Origin: Pseudoduganella guangdongensis
GTDB lineage: Bacteria > Pseudomonadota > Gammaproteobacteria > Burkholderiales > Burkholderiaceae_D
Assembly: GCF_009857475.1 (NCBI RefSeq)
Contig: NZ_WWCJ01000003.1
Coordinates: 79,833 to 143,832, forward strand
Direction: 5' to 3'
Length of the DNA: 64,000 bases
The notes beneath the pieces were generated by a model. That model did not search any database, was not told where the DNA came from, and was given only the letters and a program-made list of their open reading frames with translations. The translations under genes were made by a program, and so were the position numbers. Numbering within the stretch: position 1 is the first letter of the stretch; each line of letters begins with the position of its first letter. This document shows positions 28,942-38,631 of this stretch, piece by piece.

Positions 28942-29153
28942 GAGTGAACCTCTTAAAAGATGTGTTGAGTCGGGCTAAGCCCGGCGAAATGCGCCAACAA
29001 GCAAGGACAGCAAGCGAGGGAATCAGACGGGAGTTGCCGCAGGCGGCAAGACAGGAGGGAGACCAGCAACTATTTGCGGTGCTTCATACGCACTGCATTC
29101 AATATACATGTCTTTGGGTTGCACACCTAACGATTTCGACGTAACGTGGCTGC

Positions 29154-29366
29154 CTATGCGGCGGTGATCTCGATGCGCTGTAGCATCCGGCGTGGTTGCT
29201 CGGCGACGGATAGGACTCGTTCCACGACATGAAGCGGCACGCAGCGCGAGAGCAAATAGCGTTGCGCCTCGGCCAGCCCGATAATGGTGCGCAGGGTGAC
29301 GCCATACTGCACCGTCTCCGCGGTCCACAAGTCCTCACGCCGTGTTGGCTTGGTCAGCTGGTCCAT
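29154..29366 (-). CDS. Small hypothetical protein
   Basis: 70 aa, not recognised. It starts MDQLTKPTRREDLWTAETVQ and reads GLAEAQRYLLSRCVPLHVVE further on, suggesting a short helical protein. The ATG at 29366 is chosen because AAGGGAGGGCGCA directly precedes it. It is in an area of small minus-strand genes. Confidence 0.6.
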   Translation of the reverse strand: MDQLTKPTRREDLWTAETVQYGVTLRTIIGLAEAQRYLLSRCVPLHVVERVLSVAEQPRRMLQRIEITAA

Positions 29367-29434
29367 TGCGCCCTCCCTTGTATGCATGGAGTATTGCACA
29401 ACGGCCCGCGATTACTATGTTTATCACGTATCGC

Positions 29435-29731
29435 CTAGCCTTGGCGTTTCATGTGGGCGCACGTGCCGAGGCTATCCTGGCCGACGAAAGCGCCGCCACG
29501 GATGTCGTTGCGGAACAGCTCCAGCCATGACGTGCTGTCACTGATGAGGTATTGCCGGACCTGGCCGGTGGAGGTACGGCGGACCGTAAGCTCGCCTTGC
29601 AATGCAGGTATCTCGTCGGTTTTGGGGTCGGTAGTGTCGGTGGCACTCAATGAAAAGTCGCTACGTGCCATCCGGTGCCTGCGCAGGATGGCTTCGAATT
29701 CCGCGACATCGTCGGTTTCGATCAGTTGCAT
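29435..29731 (-). CDS. Small hypothetical protein
   Basis: 98 aa, not recognised. It starts MQLIETDDVAEFEAILRRHR and includes GELTVRRTSTGQVRQYLISD, a likely beta-rich segment. GGAGGTACC precedes the ATG, an excellent ribosome site, which supports it being a real gene. Confidence 0.65.
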   Translation of the reverse strand: MQLIETDDVAEFEAILRRHRMARSDFSLSATDTTDPKTDEIPALQGELTVRRTSTGQVRQYLISDSTSWLELFRNDIRGGAFVGQDSLGTCAHMKRQG

Positions 29732-29789
29732 GGTACCTCCTACAGTGAACTAGCACTTACAGTATAGGCGCTGGCGCCGCTGTCGGGAA

Positions 29790-30917
29790 CTACTCTGGCA
29801 TAGTGCAATAGGGCAGGGTGATGGTAAAGACGCAGCCTACCTCAGGCACATCGCGCACGCTCAGGCGGCCGCCATTGTCCTCCACAAATTGCCGGGCGAT
29901 GGTCAGGCCCAATCCCAGGCCCGTGCGGTCTCCAGCGCCCTGCTCAAATGGCTGGAACATGCGTTGCGCCAGGCCGGCGCCAATACCGCCGCAGTGATCC
30001 GCCACTTCAATCAGAATGCTGTCGCCAACCGCGTGACAGGTCAACGTTACTACCGTGTTTGAATGGGTGTATTTAAAGGCGTTTTGCAGCAGGTTGACCA
30101 GCGCTGCAAGCAGCATTGGCCGGTTGCCCTGGACGGCCAGGCGCCGGTCCACCGTTGGCACCTGCAGGCGGCATTCTTTGGCGCTGGCCGCCAGCGACGT
30201 TGTCGCCTCCGCTTCGGCGATGAAGTCGGCCAGCGCGAACCGGCTTTGTGCCTCACGCTGGTGCGCGTCGCGCACCAGTTCAATGGCGCCGTCGATCATG
30301 ATGCCCATGCCATTGCAGCTGCGTGCCAGGATGCTGCCGGTGGCGCCGTCCAAAGGCAGATTACCCGTTTTGCAGGCGGCAAGTGCGAGCTGCGCCGTGC
30401 CCAAGTGGTTGCGTAGTTCGTGCACAAAGAAGCCCATGCGCTGGTTCTCTTCGGCGTCATGGCGATCCGCCGCCTGCACCTCGTGTTGCTGGCTGAAGGC
30501 GGTGACGGCATGCGCGATGGCGACGTCAAGGCAATGATTCAGTGTCCGGAATTCGTCGACCGTAAAGGGCGCATCGCGTTCGACGGCCAGGTCGCTTATA
30601 GCCTGGCACAGGTCGCCGTAGTTATGCACCACTTCGTCAACGTTGAAGCCCAGGTCCAGCATGTCCTTGCCGTGCAGTGTGGCCGATGCGCCGATTGCCG
30701 CTTGCGCACTGACGTCGGTCGTGGTTGTGCCAGGCGTGCCGACGGGGTCGCCGGACGCCGCTGCTTCCCTGCGCAAGGCAACGATCAACTGGTCCAGAAA
30801 CAGTGGGATCCCATGTAACAATTGCTGTGGTGTGGCGGAATGCTCGCGTCTGGCCACCTTGTCCCGGCAACGGGCAATCAGCTCGCTGCGATTATTAGTG
30901 AGGAAATTGTGCAGCAT
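29790..30917 (-). CDS. Sensor histidine kinase with RsbR-like N-terminal domain
   Basis: 375 aa, no membrane segment. Residues about 1-140 form a helical sensor region. The phospho-acceptor His is H166 in MGFFVHELRNHLG. The ATPase domain has the N box NLLQNAFKYTH, G1 VADHCGGIGAG and G2 GLGLGLTIARQF. No receiver is attached; the nearest candidate partner is the stand-alone receiver at 34397-34804 (inference). The ATG is preceded by GGAGGCGGTATG context. Confidence 0.87.
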   Translation of the reverse strand: MLHNFLTNNRSELIARCRDKVARREHSATPQQLLHGIPLFLDQLIVALRREAAASGDPVGTPGTTTTDVSAQAAIGASATLHGKDMLDLGFNVDEVVHNYGDLCQAISDLAVERDAPFTVDEFRTLNHCLDVAIAHAVTAFSQQHEVQAADRHDAEENQRMGFFVHELRNHLGTAQLALAACKTGNLPLDGATGSILARSCNGMGIMIDGAIELVRDAHQREAQSRFALADFIAEAEATTSLAASAKECRLQVPTVDRRLAVQGNRPMLLAALVNLLQNAFKYTHSNTVVTLTCHAVGDSILIEVADHCGGIGAGLAQRMFQPFEQGAGDRTGLGLGLTIARQFVEDNGGRLSVRDVPEVGCVFTITLPYCTMPE

Positions 30918-30953
30918 ACCGCCTCCTGTGTCGGAACTGGGGGTGATGCTGTG

Positions 30954-31223
30954 TCACGCATCGGAAGTCGCATCGATCTCATCGTCCAGCGACCGCACAC
31001 ATAATGCAGTTATGTGGTTCAGCATAAAGAATGCTCTTGCTTGCGTGAGCCGATCGGCAGGCGCCGCTGCCGCTGTCACCTGGTAGTGCTGATCGGTATC
31101 CCAGCGAAGGATGGAATCCATGAGCGCGACGCCAAGGGGAACTTTGCTTGGGTCAAGATAAACGCGGCCATGACTGCCATCTGCTCGGCGATATGAAGCC
31201 TTCCACTGCAGCATTCTTCCCAT
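30954..31223 (-). CDS. Small hypothetical protein
   Basis: 89 aa, not recognised. It reads MGRMLQWKASYRRADGSHGR near the start and ends DDEIDATSDA. GGGAGGCTGGC precedes the first ATG. It lies upstream of the histidine kinase on the same strand (36 bp gap) and may share its transcript. Confidence 0.6.
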   Translation of the reverse strand: MGRMLQWKASYRRADGSHGRVYLDPSKVPLGVALMDSILRWDTDQHYQVTAAAAPADRLTQARAFFMLNHITALCVRSLDDEIDATSDA

Positions 31224-31280
31224 GCCAGCCTCCCATCATTTCATTATAGGCGCTGTCGAGGGAAGGGGACGCACGTTCAT

Positions 31281-31895
31281 TTGCCTGTGCTAACGCTGCG
31301 GGGCCCTGATGGCAGCCTGATCCTGATCGCGATGATGTTGGCGGGAACCCTGGTGTCCCGCCTTCCGCTCAGCGGTGCGATGGTCTTCCTGGGGCTTGGC
31401 CTCTTGTTGGGGCCATTCGGCGTTTCAGTGATCGACCTGCACCCGATCAACGATGCCGCTGCGTTGATAGGCTTTCGCTGCGCAGCGCGCGCAACTTCTC
31501 GTTTAGCGGTACGCGGGCGATGAGGAAGGGCATGGCGGAATCGGCAACCAATTCGCATCATGCCAGCGGCGCCATGACGCGCGCGGGGAAGCCCCGGCAG
31601 CTTATGGTGGTTCGCCCCGCTCTCGCTCCTGGTAGTGCGCCCGGTATCGATGGTGCTGGGGATGGCCGGGGCGGGCATTCCCCTGCGCAAGAAGATGCTG
31701 GTCGGATGACTGGGCATCCGTGGCATCGGTTCGGTGTACTACCTGGAGTTCGCCTTGAATCATGGCGTGGCGGGCGCTGGCGCACAGGACCTGGTGACAT
31801 TGCCCCTGGGCGTGGTGGCTGCCTCGATCCGCGGCCACGGGGTCACGGCGCAGCTGCTAATGAGGTGGCATGACCGGCGCTGGCAGCGCAGGTAG
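31281..31895 (+). pseudogene. Decayed cation/proton antiporter (NhaP/Kef-like), internally deleted
   Basis: The N-terminal remnant reads SLILIAMMLAGTLVSRLP then LGLGLLLGPFGVSVIDLHP, the first helices of an NhaP-type Na+/H+ antiporter. Sense is lost after about 31470. From about 31605 the C-terminus reappears in another frame (WWFAPLSLLVVRPVS, then LGIRGIGSVYYLEFALNHG), ending at TAG 31893-31895. An in-frame TGA sits between KKMLVG and LGIRGIGS where the family has Trp. A normal protein of this family has about 400 residues; most of the middle is missing. Not functional. Confidence 0.78.
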
Positions 31896-31903
31896 GCCTG
31901 CCA

Positions 31904-32128
31904 TCAGCATGCCGCCATGCTTTGATAGATGATGAGCGTGTTGGCGGGTACCCGCCGCAGTTGCCACTCGCCAAACAGGACGCGCTGGATAGTCGAGTCC
32001 GCAACGTGATGATTGCGCAGGTACACGACTGCGTAGTGCCAGCCATGCGTACGAGCCAGTGTAATCGCATGGTCCAGGTGGCGAAACTGTTCTTCGTCGA
32101 GCCTGCGGTCAGAATAGATGGTGCCCAT
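31904..32128 (-). CDS. Small hypothetical protein
   Basis: 74 aa, not recognised. It reads LDHAITLARTHGWHYAVVYL and LRRVPANTLIIYQSMAAC. GCGAGGAAATC precedes the ATG at 32128. It lies just beyond the antiporter remnant. Confidence 0.6.
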   Translation of the reverse strand: MGTIYSDRRLDEEQFRHLDHAITLARTHGWHYAVVYLRNHHVADSTIQRVLFGEWQLRRVPANTLIIYQSMAAC

Positions 32129-32325
32129 GATTTCCTCGCTTCGCGTGTGATCCCACTCGCTGGATTAGGGAAGTTAGCACCTTGCGGATGCTCGGGCCAT
32201 TGGTATTTCGTATCGGACGCTGGGCAGCATAGGTAAAGCATGGATTGGCAAGCACAAGCTGCAGGCCGACGCCCGCGGGGGATTAGGCGTACACTGGTCT
32301 GAAGTTACCAAGCAGGAGCGTCTTC

Positions 32326-32643
32326 ATGAATGACCCTGGACCGGAATTCTCCTTCCGTGGCCTGCCTCTCAGCGCCGAACAGGAATCAGAAATTCAACAC
32401 TACATCCGCCAGCGCCGCCGGCGTGGGCTCAAGCCTGACCTGGCCGAGCTGCGCGGCATGCTGCGCGATATGCTGCGCCCCCCGGTGGACGAGGAGATGC
32501 TCGAAGGGAATGAAGCCGCCGGCGCCCATGCCGATGCAGAGCGTGCGGCTGGTCTGGTGGATGATTCCGGCGATCCGGTTAGTGTCCGCGAGGAACGTAT
32601 TGCGGCCAGCGAGTCCGAGGCGATGAAGCACCAACTGCCATAG
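32326..32643 (+). CDS. Small hypothetical protein
   Basis: 105 aa, not recognised. The first half is basic and helical (YIRQRRRRGLKPDLAELRGM), the second half acidic and Ala-rich, as in many small soluble proteins. AGCAGGAGCGTCTTC precedes the ATG. It begins a run of three short plus-strand genes leading into the diguanylate cyclase. Confidence 0.6.
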   Translation: MNDPGPEFSFRGLPLSAEQESEIQHYIRQRRRRGLKPDLAELRGMLRDMLRPPVDEEMLEGNEAAGAHADAERAAGLVDDSGDPVSVREERIAASESEAMKHQLP

Positions 32644-32668
32644 CGCGGCTGCGCTGAGGAGCAAGATC

Positions 32669-33016
32669 ATGGAAAGTCAGAATATTAGCGGCGAGCGCCA
32701 GGAATCGGACGAGAGCCTGGCGGCGCGCTTCGAGATCTCTTTTGATGGGAGGCGCTATGTTTTCCGCCAGCATCATTACGATGTGTTCCGCGATGCCTTG
32801 CGCTATGCGGTCGCCGAGCATGGCAAGGCGAGCTTCAAGCGCGATACAGCTTTCCAGCCCGACTGGCGGGCGGCTTACCATCCGGATGACGCGGACGAGA
32901 GCATGATGCGCATGCACGGCATCACCTTTATCGAGGGACACTACCTGTATGGCGGGTATCGCTACGGCCAACTATGTGACGCGATCGCCTTTGCGGCGCG
33001 GCATCCGAATTTGTAG
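32669..33016 (+). CDS. Small hypothetical protein
   Basis: 115 aa, not recognised. Contains ISFDGRRYVFRQHHYDVFRD and GHYLYGGYRYGQLCDAIAFA, aromatic and likely alpha/beta. GAGGAGCAAGATC precedes the ATG. It starts 25 bp after the previous gene. Confidence 0.62.
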   Translation: MESQNISGERQESDESLAARFEISFDGRRYVFRQHHYDVFRDALRYAVAEHGKASFKRDTAFQPDWRAAYHPDDADESMMRMHGITFIEGHYLYGGYRYGQLCDAIAFAARHPNL

Positions 33017-33031
33017 CCAAGGGTGGTTAGC

Positions 33032-33310
33032 GTGAATTTCGCACTCATTCATTCAACGGTGTGCCGCGATCTCTTGGAAGAGGGGGATCTCGATGATGCC
33101 GTGCGCTACTGTATGGCGCAGGGCATTGAACCCCCGGTGCCAACGTGTGCCGAGCAGTCGCCCGATTATGAGCACTGCGTCGCGCTCGCCAAGGAGACCT
33201 TGTGCGACTACGGCTGGTGGGAAAAGCGTTTGAAGGTGCGCGACGCGCGCAGTCGCTTGCAGGCCAGCCGGGAGCGCCGTGCAGCCCCTGAAGCGGCGGG
33301 GCGGAACTGA
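33032..33310 (+). CDS. Small hypothetical protein
   Basis: 92 aa from GTG 33032, not recognised. Contains LLEEGDLDDAVRYCMAQGIE, four Cys in total, and a C-terminal basic tail. AAGGGTGG is well spaced for this GTG; a GTG three codons upstream is possible. It ends 11 bp before the diguanylate cyclase start, so co-transcription is likely. Confidence 0.55.
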   Translation: MNFALIHSTVCRDLLEEGDLDDAVRYCMAQGIEPPVPTCAEQSPDYEHCVALAKETLCDYGWWEKRLKVRDARSRLQASRERRAAPEAAGRN

Positions 33311-33321
33311 GCCCGGCTGCG

Positions 33322-34434
33322 ATGAGTAAGCTCCCGATACTGCATGGTGCGCATCAACAGGACTGCTCGCGCTCTCCGACCAAAAACGTACTGACCTCGC
33401 TCCTGCGCATTGCCAGGGGACTGATGGGCGCCAACGATATCGAATCTATCCTGCGTACAGTCGGGAAAAACTTGTCGGAATTGGGCCCCGACGCGATCCT
33501 GATCGTAGTCAGCGGCGACAGCGGCGATAGCTGCTATTGCCTGGATCTGGTGCGGCAAGACGTTCACCTTGAGTTGAACCATGGCATTTGCCAGCGCGTG
33601 CGCCAGGCGGCCGCTGCCAGTGCGCATGAAGGCTCTGGCGCCGCGATGACGCTTGACGATGGGCGGGAAATCGCGGCGCCGTTTACCGACGGCGTGAGCG
33701 GCGGACATATTGCGCTGCGCTGGAAAGCACCGCCCGCGCGGGCGGTACTGCGGAATGCGCGCCAGCTGCTGCCCTGCCTTGCTGAACTTGCCGGGGCCCG
33801 TTTAGCTAGCCTGTTGGCCCAGATGCATCGGGATGATGAGCAATTCAAGATCCGGGCAGTGACTGAGTCGCGCCACGTGGAAGAACTGCGGGCCAGCGAG
33901 CATGAAATGCTGGAGGTGCGCGAGCAGGCCGCGCTGGATGAACTGACCAGCCTGCAGAATCGGCGCGGCTTCCTGGCCAAATCGGAGCAATGCTTGCTCA
34001 TTGCGCGCCGGCAGGGCTTGGCATGTGCGGTGATCTTCGCCGACGTGAATGGCTTAAAGCTGGTCAACGATAAATTTGGGCATGCGGCCGGCGATGTTTT
34101 GATACGCGATGCGGCAACCATCTTCAGCAGTGCCTTTCGCCATGCCGATGTAGTAGGGCGGGTGGGCGGGGATGAGTTTGCGGCCTTCACGTTTGACAAT
34201 GCGACGCCGCGTGCCATCATCGAACGCATCGATGCCAAGATTGCGCAGTTCAATGCTTGCCGTGATGACCGCCACCTGATGTCGCTGAGCATTGGCGTGA
34301 TCAATTGCGATATCGCCAGTCAGGAACCGTTGTCCGGCTACCTGGCGCGTGCCGATGCGGAAATGTACCGCCAGAAGCGTGGCCTGACCGACCAGGTTAT
34401 GCAGCCGGCGGCCCAGGCATCGCCTGCGCGCTGA
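33322..34434 (+). CDS. Diguanylate cyclase (GGDEF domain)
   Basis: 370 aa. An N-terminal region (about 1-165) resembles a GAF-like sensor, followed by a short coiled coil (about 170-205). The GGDEF domain (about 205-360) is complete: LDELTSLQNRRGF, ADVNGLKLVNDKFGHAAGD and the active site GGDEF at 282-286. An RxxD inhibitory site (R273-D276) lies five residues before it, so product feedback is expected. It makes c-di-GMP. The 3' end overlaps the convergent receiver gene by 38 bp. Confidence 0.9.
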   Translation: MSKLPILHGAHQQDCSRSPTKNVLTSLLRIARGLMGANDIESILRTVGKNLSELGPDAILIVVSGDSGDSCYCLDLVRQDVHLELNHGICQRVRQAAAASAHEGSGAAMTLDDGREIAAPFTDGVSGGHIALRWKAPPARAVLRNARQLLPCLAELAGARLASLLAQMHRDDEQFKIRAVTESRHVEELRASEHEMLEVREQAALDELTSLQNRRGFLAKSEQCLLIARRQGLACAVIFADVNGLKLVNDKFGHAAGDVLIRDAATIFSSAFRHADVVGRVGGDEFAAFTFDNATPRAIIERIDAKIAQFNACRDDRHLMSLSIGVINCDIASQEPLSGYLARADAEMYRQKRGLTDQVMQPAAQASPAR

Positions 34435-34804
34435 AACGCCCGATCAAGGCCAGTAGTTCGCTGAGTTCGAATGGTTTGTCCAGGCGATGCACCATTTGTG
34501 CCGCGAGCACGGCGTCGCTGCTGCCGCAGCCATCCCAGCCAGTCCAGGCGACAATCGGCAATTCCGCGCAGCCAGGCAATGCATGCATGGCTGCCGCTGT
34601 CTCGTACCCGTTCAGGCCGGGCATTTGAATATCCATGAAAACGATATCGGCCGGCCAGGCCGTGAGCAGCGCGATGGCCGTCAGGCCATCGTAGGCGACC
34701 TTATTGTCGATGTCATAGAACTGGAGAAGTTGCGACACCATGTCGACCGCATCCCGGTTGTCGTCGACCAGCAGTACCCGTGAACGAAAGTTGTCCGTTT
34801 CCAT
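34397..34804 (-). CDS. Stand-alone response-regulator receiver protein
   Basis: 135 aa, a single REC domain with no output domain. Acidic pocket D14-D15, phospho-acceptor D58 in VFMDIQMPG, T88 and K110 in LDKPF are all present, so it should be phosphorylatable. Without an output domain it likely works by protein contact or as a phosphorelay shuttle. It lies between two sensor kinases on the same island. No strong ribosome site is visible before the ATG at 34804. Confidence 0.87.
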   Translation of the reverse strand: METDNFRSRVLLVDDNRDAVDMVSQLLQFYDIDNKVAYDGLTAIALLTAWPADIVFMDIQMPGLNGYETAAAMHALPGCAELPIVAWTGWDGCGSSDAVLAAQMVHRLDKPFELSELLALIGRFSAQAMPGPPAA

Positions 34805-35085
34805 GGTCTAGTGTCATTGCGACCCCTACACGATAGGCTAGAGCGAGGAAATGGCTCATATGTAATGTTTGGAAACGTCAGGATAGTGGTGCCGGCCAGC
34901 CCCTGTCGCACGATAGCGCACACTTTGAAGGTTAGCCTATCGTAGGGAGGGGGAATGGTATATGATTTAACATTGCAACCGTTCTCGAATGACTTCCAGC
35001 CAATTGCACAGGACGTTGCGGCATTGTCCTGGCTGAATGCATGCAATGTCCAACCGGATCAACTTCGCTGTGTATTCAGATTCTT

Positions 35086-35508
35086 ATGGAAAACCCTCGG
35101 GCCCGGCACCAACAGATCACGGCGCTACTATCCTCCTTGCCTGCTGGCGAGCCAGGCAGCGGGCTGCTGACACTGCTGCGGCCCTTGCGCGCGCAAGTAG
35201 CATCACTGGTGAGCGACGACGGCTTTAGTTACTTGCTGGAGCGAACCCTCTTCTTGACAGCGCAGTCTTTTCAATGGATCAAAGCAGAATCGGCTTCCAG
35301 CACTGAGGCTGGACTGGACAATCTACGGGCGAAACTGGCCACCCGTACCCATGAGGAAGCACTGGCTGCCAGCGTGTGCCTGCTGGCCAGTTTCATTGAC
35401 CTCGTGGCTTCATTAATTGGCGATTCCCTGACCGTCGGCATTTTGCGTGCGGCGTGGGGAGACGATGCCCTGGGTGCCTGGGGCGAGGATTTCAAGCATG
35501 AGCAATAA
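35086..35508 (+). CDS. Hypothetical helical protein upstream of the KaiC-like gene
   Basis: 140 aa from ATG 35086 (ATG 35041 is in frame upstream). It is rich in helical Leu/Ala segments (HQQITALLSSLPAG, EEALAASVCLLASFIDLVAS). I do not recognise a family. The stop overlaps the KaiC-like start by 11 bp, so the two are translationally linked and it may act with that ATPase. No clear ribosome site, so the start is uncertain. Confidence 0.55.
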   Translation: MENPRARHQQITALLSSLPAGEPGSGLLTLLRPLRAQVASLVSDDGFSYLLERTLFLTAQSFQWIKAESASSTEAGLDNLRAKLATRTHEEALAASVCLLASFIDLVASLIGDSLTVGILRAAWGDDALGAWGEDFKHEQ

Positions 35509-36975
35509 GGTAAACATCAAACGCCTGGCAACGGGTATTCCCGGCCTGGATGAATTGCTCGGTGGCGGTGTCCCGGAGTTTTCGTTCAACCTCATTGCTG
35601 GCGCGCCGGGCTGCGGCAAAACACCTTGGCGCACCAGCTTATGTTCGCACTGGCCGGGCCGGACTGCCGCGCCATTTTCTTCACGGTGTTGGGCGAACCT
35701 TCGCTGAAGATGCTGCGTTACCAGCAGCAGTTTTCCTTCTTCGACCTGAAAAAGGCCAGCCAGGCCATCAAATTTGTCAACCTGACCGACGAAGTCCTGG
35801 GCGGCGACTACGACCTGGTGCTGGCGCGCATCGTGGAAGAAACCAAGGCGTTCATGCCAAGCCTGATTTTCGTGGATTCCTTCCGCTCCATCGTCCAGGC
35901 CGGCGATGACAGCCACAAGGGCCCGGCCGATCTGCAGCACTTCGTGCAGCGCTTGTCGATGCAGATGACCAGCTGGCATGCCACGACCTTCCTGATTGGC
36001 GAGTACGTGGAGAACGAAGCCCAGACTGGCCCGGTGTACACCATCGCCGACGGCATTTTCTGGCTGTCGCAAAGCGCGCAGCGCAACTCCGTCGTGCGCA
36101 AGATCCAGGTCGTCAAGATGCGCGGGCAGGCAAATAGCCCGGGCTCGCACACCTTCCGCATCAGCAAAGACGGCTTGCACATTTTCCCGCGCGCGGTCGT
36201 GTCGCGCAGCGCGGCGCCGCGTGCCGGGCATGCCCTGAGTGCGCAGCAGCGCTTGTCGACCGGGGTCGCTGAACTGGACAAAATGCTGGGCGGCGGCATT
36301 CCGGCCGGTTACTCGACGCTGCTGGTGGGCCCTTCGGGCTCCGGCAAAACCGTGCTGGCGACCGAGTTCCTGGCGGAAGGTGCGCGCAACGGCGAGGCGG
36401 GTGTCATCGCCGCCTTCGAGAAAAGTCCCAACCAGCTGCTTAGCCAGAAGCTCGAGGACCTGGTCCAGGCCGGCAAGGTGGGCGTGATCGACACCCATTC
36501 GCTCGACCTCTCCATCGATGAGACGCTGCACGAAATGGTTTCCATGATCCGCGCCCTCGATGCCAAGCGGGTGGTGATCGATTCGCTGTCGGGCTTTGAA
36601 CTGGCCCTGGCCCCGGCCTTCCAGGACGATTTCCGGGAATCGCTGTACCGGCTGGTGGCGGTCCTGACCAGCATGGGTGTGACGGTCCTGATGACGACCG
36701 AACTGGAAGACCGCTATACCGACCTGCGCTTCAGCCCCTACGGCAATGCATTCCTGGCCGACGCGATCATCATGCAGCGCTATATTGAGATGGCGGGCGA
36801 GTTTAAGCGTGTGATCTCGGTGGTGAAGGTGCGTGGAAGCGGCCACAGCAAGGCAATTCGTTTGTTTGACATCACCCACGACGGTATGGTTATCGGCGCC
36901 GGGCTCAGTGATTACGAGGGCATCCTGTCGGGCTGCCCGAACAAGGTGCAAAGGGACGGCACTTCCATCATCTAG
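35498..36975 (+). pseudogene. KaiC-like two-domain ATPase, frameshifted in the first Walker A motif
   Basis: Full length would be about 492 aa with two RecA-like KaiC domains. Domain 1 starts RLATGIPGLDELLGGGVPE and reaches APGCGKT, where the frame breaks at about 35622. Expected GKTTLAHQ reads GKTPWRTS; one base (a C) appears missing between ACA and CCT. From 35626 the other frame continues LAHQLMFALAG to the end. Domain 2 is intact: GVAELDKMLGGGIPAG, Walker A GPSGSGKT and Walker B VVIDSLSG. KaiC homologues outside cyanobacteria act with kinases and receivers in stress signalling. Either a real null or an assembly error. Confidence 0.85.
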
Positions 36976-36983
36976 GAGGGCAT

Positions 36984-38567
36984 ATGGTCAGCTGGCAGGA
37001 ACGGCGCAAGACGCGGCGGGACCGCCGCAGCAGCCTGGACCAACCAGCCCTGCCCGTGGCATTGCCCGACTCGCACGCGCGCGGCCAGCGCCGGGCGGCA
37101 GCGGCCAGCATGCCGGACTTGATCGCGCTCGAGAATGCGAGCCTGCAAGATGAATTGCGCGACCACATTGTGCGGCTGCAGGAAGCCAACCGGCAATTGC
37201 TTACGTCCAGCATCAATGCGCAGGTATTGGCCGAGCAATTGCACGCCGCCCAGGCGGAAATGACGCATCTTGCCCATCACGATCACCTGACCAAATTGCC
37301 CAACCGGGTTCAGTTCAAGAAGCAGTTGGCCGATCGGATCGCGTATGCCGCGGAACATGGCAGCAAGCTGGCCCTGCTTTTCATTGACCTTGACCGCTTC
37401 AAGGTGGTTAACGATTCCCTGGGCCATGGCATCGGCGACCTGTTGCTGCAAGCCGTTGCGCAGCGCCTGGCCGCCAGCGTCCGCGGCTCAGACGCAGTCT
37501 GCCGGCAGGGCGGTGACGAGTTCGTGGCCATGCTGGTGGATGTGGCGCATGCCGAGGACGTCGCCGGACGCGCCGCCCACATCCATCGCCTGCTTAGCGC
37601 ACCTTATACGATCGCGCATCATGTGCTGCATATTGGGGCCAGTATCGGTATCAGCATCTACCCGGATGATGTGGCCGATCTCGAGGCGTTGATGCGCAAT
37701 GCCGATATTGCGATGTACAGCGTTAAGGAGCATGGACGCAACAGCTTTGCTTTCTTCGAGCCGCCCATGGACGAACGCGCCATGGCGCGCCATCAGATGG
37801 AAGTGAGTTTGCGCGGCGCCCTGGAACGCGGCGAATTCGTCTTGTATTACCAAGCGCAAGTCGACCTTGCGACTTGCCGCACCGCCGGTGCCGAGGCGCT
37901 GATACGCTGGCATCATCCAAGCGAGGGGCTACTGCAGCCCAAAGCGTTTATCGGATTTGCCGAGGAATGCGGCATCATCAAATCGATTGACCGCTGGGTA
38001 CTGCGGGAAGCGTGCCGGCAGGCCAAGTCCTGGCAAGACGCCGGCTACGCGCTGCAGAGTATCAGCGTCAATATCTCGGCGCAGGAGTTCGAAAGCGTTG
38101 ATTTCCTGCAGACCGTTTTTACGACCTTGAACCAGACCGGGCTTTCGCCCCATGCGCTGGAGCTGGAACTGACGGAAGGTACCTTGATGCGCGATAGTGT
38201 ATCGACCATTGAAAAGCTCAAAGCCCTGCGTGCGGCCGGGGTTCGCATCGCCATCGATGATTTTGGGACCGGCTATTCCAGTTTGGGCTACTTGCGACGC
38301 TTCCCGATTGACACGTTGAAGATCGACCAGACGTTTGTGGCGGATATCCGACCAGGCGCCGATGATGTGCTGGTCGACACGGTGATCAGCATTGGCATGC
38401 GCCTGCACCACCACGTGGTTGCCGAAGGCATAGAAACGGCGGAGCAGCTGCGCTTCCTGCAGGAGCACGCCTGCGATACCGGCCAGGGATTCCACCTGGC
38501 CGTCCCCTTGCCCGCAAGCGAGTTCGGGCAAAGGCTGGCGCTTGCACGCGCGGGGGAAATTGCTTGA
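36984..38567 (+). CDS. GGDEF-EAL bifunctional c-di-GMP protein
   Basis: 527 aa. A basic N-terminus and a coiled coil (about 45-90) lead to a GGDEF domain (about 95-260) with QGGDEF and an RxxD site (RGSD) five residues before it. The EAL domain (about 275-520) has AGAEALIRW, the conserved DDFGTGYSSLGYL and ELTEGTLM. Both signature motifs are intact, so synthesis and hydrolysis are both possible; which dominates cannot be told. AGGAGGGCAT directly precedes the ATG, 8 bp after the KaiC-like stop, suggesting one operon. Confidence 0.92.
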   Translation: MVSWQERRKTRRDRRSSLDQPALPVALPDSHARGQRRAAAASMPDLIALENASLQDELRDHIVRLQEANRQLLTSSINAQVLAEQLHAAQAEMTHLAHHDHLTKLPNRVQFKKQLADRIAYAAEHGSKLALLFIDLDRFKVVNDSLGHGIGDLLLQAVAQRLAASVRGSDAVCRQGGDEFVAMLVDVAHAEDVAGRAAHIHRLLSAPYTIAHHVLHIGASIGISIYPDDVADLEALMRNADIAMYSVKEHGRNSFAFFEPPMDERAMARHQMEVSLRGALERGEFVLYYQAQVDLATCRTAGAEALIRWHHPSEGLLQPKAFIGFAEECGIIKSIDRWVLREACRQAKSWQDAGYALQSISVNISAQEFESVDFLQTVFTTLNQTGLSPHALELELTEGTLMRDSVSTIEKLKALRAAGVRIAIDDFGTGYSSLGYLRRFPIDTLKIDQTFVADIRPGADDVLVDTVISIGMRLHHHVVAEGIETAEQLRFLQEHACDTGQGFHLAVPLPASEFGQRLALARAGEIA

Positions 38568-38631
38568 CTTCCACGGTGAGAGGACTATCTTGGCCTGATG
38601 CTGGTTTGCTAGCGAGTATAGGGGGTTTTGT

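Noticed and set aside
28652..28978. Plus-strand open frame of 108 codons after the PAAR gene
   Set aside because: It is the antisense of the clearly recognised cold-shock gene.
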